NCBI GenBank assembly: GCA_026315105.1
Contig: JAOYRU010000100.1
Coordinates: 62,001 to 126,000 of the forward strand
Length of the DNA stretch: 64,000 nt
Source of the DNA: Locusta migratoria
Lineage: Eukaryota; Arthropoda; Insecta; Orthoptera; Acrididae
Direction of reading: 5' to 3'
The notes beneath the pieces were generated by a model. The model was not told the DNA's origin and searched no databases. It was given only the letters and a program-made list of their open reading frames with translations. A program made the position numbers and the translations under genes. The first letter of the stretch is position 1, and the number at the start of each line of letters is the position of its first letter. Positions 57,770 to 64,000 of this stretch are shown in pieces.

Positions 57770-58932
57770 CGAGTCGAACGCGGGGGGGCGGAGGATGGAA
57801 CTTCCTGTACTGCGGAAGGCGCGGCAGACTGCAGCTGTTCAGTTGACCGGTCAGTAAGAGCCGCAGGGACGAAAATGTCATCCGGAGACTGCTTATCCAA
57901 AAATACAGGAGCGACATGTTGTGCACTCAGTTGCTCAACAGGAGACACACGTGCGGGAGTCATTTCCGCCTCCGGAGCAAGTGAAACATCCACTTCACTC
58001 ACAGGAACATTCGAGGCAATAGTGGCACCAACTACTTGCTGTTCGGTACCGGGTTCAGTACCCGGCGCGGCTTCGGTCGTTTCACGCACGACGACTTGCG
58101 AGGCGGGTTCTGATCCTGTGCTCCCGTCAGCCGCCTGTCCCGCACGTGCGGCCGCCGCGGCCCGTTCCGCATCTACAGCATCGCACCACGACAGGTGTTG
58201 TGTCGCACTGGCGGCTACGTCTTCCGCTACGTCCATGGCGACATCTTGTACGGCCGCACTTTCGTCACCGACGAGCCGTGCGCGGTTAGGAACGACGCCG
58301 AGCGCGACCGACGCGTAAGAGACGCCGCCGTCGCCGGGGGGCAGTTGAGTGGGGCCCTGTCTGCGCGGGCAGTGGTTCCTGACGTGGCCGGCGGCGTGGC
58401 AAAACGAGCACGTCTGCGGCTGGCCGCTGTACGTTATAAAAGCACGGTTGCCGCCCATCATTAGAAAAGACGGGATGTGCTGTCTAACTACCATACGTAC
58501 AGACCTTATACCATTTTCTACTTTATACACGTACGCCGCAGACCACTTCTCCTTTGTGACAGAGTGCACAGTACCGTACGGCGCCAAACTTCTAGCAATA
58601 GTCTGATTACGTGTCTCAAACGGCAAGTTGAACACGCGAACTGTCCTCAGTCCATACCCTGCGTGGGACAAAACAACATTGCTAACAGTACCGTCTAAGT
58701 GCTTGAAAGGACGCGAGCCACCATTAAAGTTCACTAACTGGTCACATATTTCGGAACTAGGCAATTTCAAAAACAGTGCGTTTAAGAAAACATCTAGTTG
58801 CAGTCCGAGGAGGTCGTTTTCAGCAATTTTCAGTTCGTTATGGATCCATCTATGAATCTCGTATGCCGAGGGGCGGGGAACGGAACGATCGAAAGAACAC
58901 TGAACGTTATTTTCTCTGTCTTCCGAATCCAT
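57766..58932 (-). CDS. Gag-like ORF1 protein, N-terminal part (copy 3)
   Basis: Predicted protein identical to copy 1, with the CCHC knuckle at 175-188 and the same stop after the C7 run (G7 at 57782-57788). The shared frame break dates from before the amplification or is functional. Confidence 0.8.
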   Translation of the reverse strand: MDSEDRENNVQCSFDRSVPRPSAYEIHRWIHNELKIAENDLLGLQLDVFLNALFLKLPSSEICDQLVNFNGGSRPFKHLDGTVSNVVLSHAGYGLRTVRVFNLPFETRNQTIARSLAPYGTVHSVTKEKWSAAYVYKVENGIRSVRMVVRQHIPSFLMMGGNRAFITYSGQPQTCSFCHAAGHVRNHCPRRQGPTQLPPGDGGVSYASVALGVVPNRARLVGDESAAVQDVAMDVAEDVAASATQHLSWCDAVDAERAAAAARAGQAADGSTGSEPASQVVVRETTEAAPGTEPGTEQQVVGATIASNVPVSEVDVSLAPEAEMTPARVSPVEQLSAQHVAPVFLDKQSPDDIFVPAALTDRSTEQLQSAAPSAVQEVPSSAPPRSTR

Positions 58933-59066
58933 GGCTACTTACGCACAGGCGATATACAACAGCCAGGAAACCGCCGGCGGCGCAGGCGACGCGAATGTAA
59001 ACACTGCCCGGAGCGCAGCGCGATGTGCCCGCGCCGACAGCTCGACACTCACAACCAAAACGAATT

Positions 59067-59083
59067 CGCCCCCGGGTGGGCTC

Positions 59084-59120
<37 letters not shown>

Positions 59121-59140
59121 GCCGATTGCGCCACGGAGGC
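59067..59140 (-). tRNA. tRNA-Asn-GTT: tRNA-Asn (GTT), unit 29
   Basis: Intact body beside the element; T4 terminator. Confidence 0.94.
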
Positions 59141-59780
59141 CCTGGCCTGCATCCCTTCCTCTTCGCATTATGACCAAATTTCTTTAGCTCCTTTCAAGCG
59201 TTCTCAGTGCGTCTTTACTGGACACGAATGCATCGCACCCAACCTGCAGAAACTCACATAAACAAATGACAATTTTAAGCACAACACTAACTGCCAAAAT
59301 GTTTTACAAACTACACTACAGAATATTTCGCTGGCAGATCGTTAACTTGTCGTATGTTTCAGACCATACCATCTGTGTACTGCCATTTGGTTGCTGTTTT
59401 GTGAGCCACCTCTCCTCCAACACGACGATGGAGGTCGAACTCAAGTCCCCTCGATTATAAGACACGTGCCTTTTAAATTTGTTCTTTTTTTGTGCTTCAT
59501 TTTTCATTTACTTGCAATTTTTAACAGACCCTTACACAAATCTTAGGGCCCCCGTGAGTCTTGGGGGATGCTGCGGAACTGCTGTGCCGAAATCGGCCGC
59601 TCAAAAAATTACTCTTCTGTCACGTTTGCTTTGCTACATTTCGCTAGAAAATTGTGCAGACTACAATCGCCGTCATGTGGTACCATATTTGGTGATTTAA
59701 TCTGACGTGCATAAATTCTCATTTGCAGTTCTTTGATAGTTTCGAAAGACACATTGCTTCGACACAGTTAAAATTGTTTT

Positions 59781-59851
59781 GCCCCCTGTGAGAATCGAAC
59801 TCACGACCCCTGGTTTACAAGACCAGTGCTCTGCCCCTGAGCTAAGGAGGC
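59781..59851 (-). tRNA. tRNA-Thr-TGT: tRNA-Thr (TGT), unit 30
   Basis: Intact reference body, ACAAT-deleted unit. Confidence 0.95.
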
Positions 59852-60581
59852 TGCTGGGCAACGGCATCATTCTTGGTAGCCACTCCCTTCCGTTTCCCAC
59901 CCAGAGGAATCGTAACATCTGTTCGCTATGCCAGACGTGTGTGAAAAATCATTGCCATAGCAAAGTTTCGATTAACCCTGCGAGAATAGAGTACCCCTGG
60001 TACAAAGCTCCTGCCTGTTATTTTGCTTTCTTAGATATTTATTGGTATTATTAGCCTAACACGTGTCGTTTTTGGTGCACTCTTGAGCTAGCTCTCGGCT
60101 AGTGCGGGGCACTGGGCGTGCCCTGAGGTGGGTCTTGGATGGCCCAGCTCCTCCCTCTGGCGGCGGTGCCCACGGGGGATCATGTGTGGCGACAACTAAT
60201 TGCTCGGCCTGAATCAGCCTGAGGCTGATCGACACTTAAATGGACGTCAGGTACAAATCGACATCGAGAAAGTACACTGATTATGCCTGTCAAACACCAA
60301 CATACACAAGAAAAATATGAAATCCATCGATGGTCACGTCTTTAGCAACTTTACCTTTATCTGAGGACTGATTACTTGTCACTGCCATTGGAAGACTCCA
60401 TCTGCCAACTATCATGGTGTCTTGACATTTACTGTACTACAACGAGGAGAAAGCCGATTGCGCGTAGGTGTCATGTAAACATTTCCAAAATAACGTCACC
60501 GTAGCTTTGCTTCTCCATCGAAGGCGATATTTTATTATCACCTCTGTCGACCTCTATTCGAAGGAAGAGAAAAAACGAATT

Positions 60582-60598
60582 CGCCCCCGGGTGGGCTC

Positions 60599-60635
<37 letters not shown>

Positions 60636-60655
60636 GCCGATTGCGCCACGGAGGC
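60582..60655 (-). tRNA. tRNA-Asn-GTT: tRNA-Asn (GTT), unit 30
   Basis: Intact reference body. Confidence 0.95.
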
Positions 60656-61300
60656 CCTGGCCTGCATCCCTTCCTCTTCGCATTATGACCAAATTTCTTT
60701 AGCTCCTTTCAAGCGTTCTCAGTGCGTCTTTACTGGACACGAATGCATCGCACCCAACCTGCAGAAACTCACATAAACAAATGACAATTTTAAGCACAAC
60801 ACTAACTGCCAAAATGTTTTACAAACTACACTACAGAATATTTCGCTGGCAGATCGTTAACTTGTCGTATGTTTCAGACCATACCATACAATCTGTGTAC
60901 TGCCATTTGGTTGCTGTTTTGTGAGCCACCTCTCCTCCAACACGACGATGGAGGTCGAACTCAAGTCCCCTCGATTATAAGACACGTGCCTTTTAAATTT
61001 GTTCTTTTTTTGTGCTTCATTTTTCATTTACTTGCAATTTTTAACAGACCCTTACACAAATCTTAGGGCCCCCGTGAGTCTTGGGGGATGCTGCGGAACT
61101 GCTGTGCCGAAATCGGCCGCTCAAAAAATTACTCTTCTGTCACGTTTGCTTTGCTACATTTCGCTAGAAAATTGTGCAGACTACAATCGCCGTCATGTGG
61201 TACCATATTTGGTGATTTAATCTGACGTGCATAAATTCTCATTTGCAGTTCTTTGATAGTTTCGAAAGACACATTGCTTCGACACAGTTAAAATTGTTTT

Positions 61301-61371
61301 GCCCCCTGTGAGAATCGAACTCACGACCCCTGGTTTACAAGACCAGTGCTCTGCCCCTGAGCTAAGGAGGC
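61301..61371 (-). tRNA. tRNA-Thr-TGT: tRNA-Thr (TGT), unit 31
   Basis: Intact reference body. Confidence 0.95.
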
Positions 61372-62101
61372 TGCTGGGCAACGGCATCATTCTTGGTAGC
61401 CACTCCCTTCCGTTTCCCACCCAGAGGAATCGTAACATCTGTTCGCTATGCCAGACGTGTGTGAAAAATCATTGCCATAGCAAAGTTTCGATTAACCCTG
61501 CGAGAATAGAGTACCCCTGGTACAAAGCTCCTGCCTGTTATTTTGCTTTCTTAGATATTTATTGGTATTATTAGCCTAACACGTGTCGTTTTTGGTGCAC
61601 TCTTGAGCTAGCTCTCGGCTAGTGCGGGGCACTGGGCGTGCCCTGAGGTGGGTCTTGGATGGCCCAGCTCCTCCCTCTGGCGGCGGTGCCCACGGGGGAT
61701 CATGTGTGGCGACAACTAATTGCTCGGCCTGAATCAGCCTGAGGCTGATCGACACTTAAATGGACGTCAGGTACAAATCGACATCGAGAAAGTACACTGA
61801 TTATGCCTGTCAAACACCAACATACACAAGAAAAATATGAAATCCATCGATGGTCACGTCTTTAGCAACTTTACCTTTATCTGAGGACTGATTACTTGTC
61901 ACTGCCATTGGAAGACTCCATCTGCCAACTATCATGGTGTCTTGACATTTACTGTACTACAACGAGGAGAAAGCCGATTGCGCGTAGGTGTCATGTAAAC
62001 ATTTCCAAAATAACGTCACCGTAGCTTTGCTTCTCCATCGAAGGCGATATTTTATTATCACCTCTGTCGACCTCTATTCGAAGGAAGAGAAAAAACGAAT
62101 T

Positions 62102-62118
62102 CGCCCCCGGGTGGGCTC

Positions 62119-62155
<37 letters not shown>

Positions 62156-62175
62156 GCCGATTGCGCCACGGAGGC
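62102..62175 (-). tRNA. tRNA-Asn-GTT: tRNA-Asn (GTT), unit 31
   Basis: Intact reference body. Confidence 0.95.
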
Positions 62176-62820
62176 CCTGGCCTGCATCCCTTCCTCTTCG
62201 CATTATGACCAAATTTCTTTAGCTCCTTTCAAGCGTTCTCAGTGCGTCTTTACTGGACACGAATGCATCGCACCCAACCTGCAGAAACTCACATAAACAA
62301 ATGACAATTTTAAGCACAACACTAACTGCCAAAATGTTTTACAAACTACACTACAGAATATTTCGCTGGCAGATCGTTAACTTGTCGTATGTTTCAGACC
62401 ATACCATACAATCTGTGTACTGCCATTTGGTTGCTGTTTTGTGAGCCACCTCTCCTCCAACACGACGATGGAGGTCGAACTCAAGTCCCCTCGATTATAA
62501 GACACGTGCCTTTTAAATTTGTTCTTTTTTTGTGCTTCATTTTTCATTTACTTGCAATTTTTAACAGACCCTTACACAAATCTTAGGGCCCCCGTGAGTC
62601 TTGGGGGATGCTGCGGAACTGCTGTGCCGAAATCGGCCGCTCAAAAAATTACTCTTCTGTCACGTTTGCTTTGCTACATTTCGCTAGAAAATTGTGCAGA
62701 CTACAATCGCCGTCATGTGGTACCATATTTGGTGATTTAATCTGACGTGCATAAATTCTCATTTGCAGTTCTTTGATAGTTTCGAAAGACACATTGCTTC
62801 GACACAGTTAAAATTGTTTT

Positions 62821-62891
62821 GCCCCCTGTGAGAATCGAACTCACGACCCCTGGTTTACAAGACCAGTGCTCTGCCCCTGAGCTAAGGAGGC
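62821..62891 (-). tRNA. tRNA-Thr-TGT: tRNA-Thr (TGT), unit 32
   Basis: Intact reference body. Confidence 0.95.
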
Positions 62892-63621
62892 TGCTGGGCA
62901 ACGGCATCATTCTTGGTAGCCACTCCCTTCCGTTTCCCACCCAGAGGAATCGTAACATCTGTTCGCTATGCCAGACGTGTGTGAAAAATCATTGCCATAG
63001 CAAAGTTTCGATTAACCCTGCGAGAATAGAGTACCCCTGGTACAAAGCTCCTGCCTGTTATTTTGCTTTCTTAGATATTTATTGGTATTATTAGCCTAAC
63101 ACGTGTCGTTTTTGGTGCACTCTTGAGCTAGCTCTCGGCTAGTGCGGGGCACTGGGCGTGCCCTGAGGTGGGTCTTGGATGGCCCAGCTCCTCCCTCTGG
63201 CGGCGGTGCCCACGGGGGATCATGTGTGGCGACAACTAATTGCTCGGCCTGAATCAGCCTGAGGCTGATCGACACTTAAATGGACGTCAGGTACAAATCG
63301 ACATCGAGAAAGTACACTGATTATGCCTGTCAAACACCAACATACACAAGAAAAATATGAAATCCATCGATGGTCACGTCTTTAGCAACTTTACCTTTAT
63401 CTGAGGACTGATTACTTGTCACTGCCATTGGAAGACTCCATCTGCCAACTATCATGGTGTCTTGACATTTACTGTACTACAACGAGGAGAAAGCCGATTG
63501 CGCGTAGGTGTCATGTAAACATTTCCAAAATAACGTCACCGTAGCTTTGCTTCTCCATCGAAGGCGATATTTTATTATCACCTCTGTCGACCTCTATTCG
63601 AAGGAAGAGAAAAAACGAATT

Positions 63622-63638
63622 CGCCCCCGGGTGGGCTC

Positions 63639-63675
<37 letters not shown>

Positions 63676-63695
63676 GCCGATTGCGCCACGGAGGC
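63622..63695 (-). tRNA. tRNA-Asn-GTT: tRNA-Asn (GTT), unit 32
   Basis: Intact reference body; the array continues past the window end. Confidence 0.95.
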
Positions 63696-64000
63696 CCTGG
63701 CCTGCATCCCTTCCTCTTCGCATTATGACCAAATTTCTTTAGCTCCTTTCAAGCGTTCTCAGTGCGTCTTTACTGGACACGAATGCATCGCACCCAACCT
63801 GCAGAAACTCACATAAACAAATGACAATTTTAAGCACAACACTAACTGCCAAAATGTTTTACAAACTACACTACAGAATATTTCGCTGGCAGATCGTTAA
63901 CTTGTCGTATGTTTCAGACCATACCATACAATCTGTGTACTGCCATTTGGTTGCTGTTTTGTGAGCCACCTCTCCTCCAACACGACGATGGAGGTCGAAC

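Larger units (their letters stand above)
55196..59056 (-). mobile_element. Gag-only retroelement, copy 3
   Basis: 3,861 bp with poly-T of 22 and the same junctions as copies 1 and 2. It has a private G-to-C change near the tail and the CGCATTATG form beside tRNA-Asn, so it is the most distinct of the three. Its non-coding 3' part is 55218-57241. Confidence 0.85.
51644..60827. repeat. Higher-order block, copy 2 (four units, 9,184 bp)
   Basis: Second copy of the block at 34797-43980, including the third gag-element dimer (54684-60827). Differences are few, for example TTTTTTC at 53335-53341 and CTCTCC instead of GTCTCC next to the element tail. Confidence 0.9.
1..64000 (-). repeat. Tandem tRNA-Thr/tRNA-Asn satellite array, 1,520-bp unit
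   Basis: The same 1,520-bp segment recurs head to tail with only scattered point differences. Taking the first base of the window as phase 1, units start at 1, 1521, 3227, 6629, 8149, 9669, 11189, 12709, 14229, 15749, 17269, 18789, 20309, 21829, 23349, 24869, 26389, 27909, 29429, 34797, 36317, 37837, 42466, 43981, 48609, 50124, 51644, 53164, 54684, 59313, 60828, 62348 and 63868 (partial). Units 2, 3 and 19 are longer by exactly 186, 1,882 and 3,848 bp through insertions. Units 22, 24 and 29 are about 4.63 kb through a retroelement that replaces 747 bp. Units 23, 25 and 30 are 1,515 bp. Each unit carries tRNA-Thr and tRNA-Asn on the minus strand. Near-identity implies recent unequal exchange or conversion. 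Shared private variants mark neighbouring units, for example a C instead of G just upstream of tRNA-Thr in units 3-5. Confidence 0.97.

Noticed and set aside
37837..59312. Three independent insertions of the gag-only element
   Set aside because: All three share both junctions, the 747-bp deletion, the flanking 5-bp deletion and nearly equal poly-T length. One insertion followed by array duplication explains this.
1..64000. CRISPR array or bacterial operon
   Set aside because: The direct repeats are 1.5 kb long with no short unique spacers and no cas-like genes, and the tRNA promoters, poly(A) elements and LINE are eukaryotic.
1..64000. Pure assembly artefact
   Set aside because: Units carry private variants and exact-length insertions in an ordered pattern, which a collapsed or looped assembly would not readily produce. 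Unit number and order still need spanning long reads.

Overview
This is eukaryotic nuclear DNA, most likely from an arthropod and probably an insect with a large, repeat-rich genome. It holds nuclear-type tRNA genes with Pol III T-run terminators, poly(A)-tailed retroelements, a CR1-like LINE ending in (GATGTA)n, and a gag-like gene of arthropod non-LTR type. An orthopteran is my best guess, from recollection of similar elements, and I cannot confirm it. There is no sign of bacterial, organellar or viral organisation, and I see no conventional host protein-coding gene.

Almost the whole window is one head-to-tail tandem array. The basic unit is 1,520 bp (1,515 bp in a 5-bp-deleted subtype). 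It carries two tRNA genes on the minus strand: tRNA-Thr(TGT), 71 nt, and tRNA-Asn(GTT), 74 nt. Each has box A and box B and a downstream T-run terminator. I count 32 units (two or three of them much enlarged by insertions) plus a 133-bp start of a 33rd. That gives 32 tRNA-Asn bodies, 27 intact tRNA-Thr genes, 2 tRNA-Thr genes split by retroelements and 3 truncated tRNA-Thr 3' halves. Each unit also holds two decayed tRNA-Thr-like relics, so the unit looks built from older tRNA duplications.

Layout. 1-6628: three units, the second and third with retroelements in the tRNA-Thr D loop (a SINE in unit 2; a SINE plus a gag-like fragment in unit 3). 6629-30857: near-identical plain units, some with informative point variants, including one tRNA-Asn whose anticodon has become TTT. 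30858-34705: a 3,848-bp CR1-like LINE with ORF1 (SGNH-esterase type) and ORF2 (endonuclease plus reverse transcriptase), cleanly inserted on the plus strand. 34797-60827: a higher-order region in which three units carry the same 3.86-kb gag-only retroelement, replacing 747 bp between tRNA-Thr and tRNA-Asn. A 9,184-bp four-unit block occurs twice. 60828-64000: plain units again.

Taken together, the array behaves like a tRNA-bearing satellite spread by unequal exchange. It is also a landing site for retroelements: three insertion types hit the tRNA-Thr gene in the same orientation, two of them at the same nucleotide. The most interesting observations are this apparent tRNA-Thr targeting, the ORF1-only element and its linked deletion, the anticodon-switched tRNA-Asn, and a canonical -1 frameshift heptamer linking the LINE's two ORFs.
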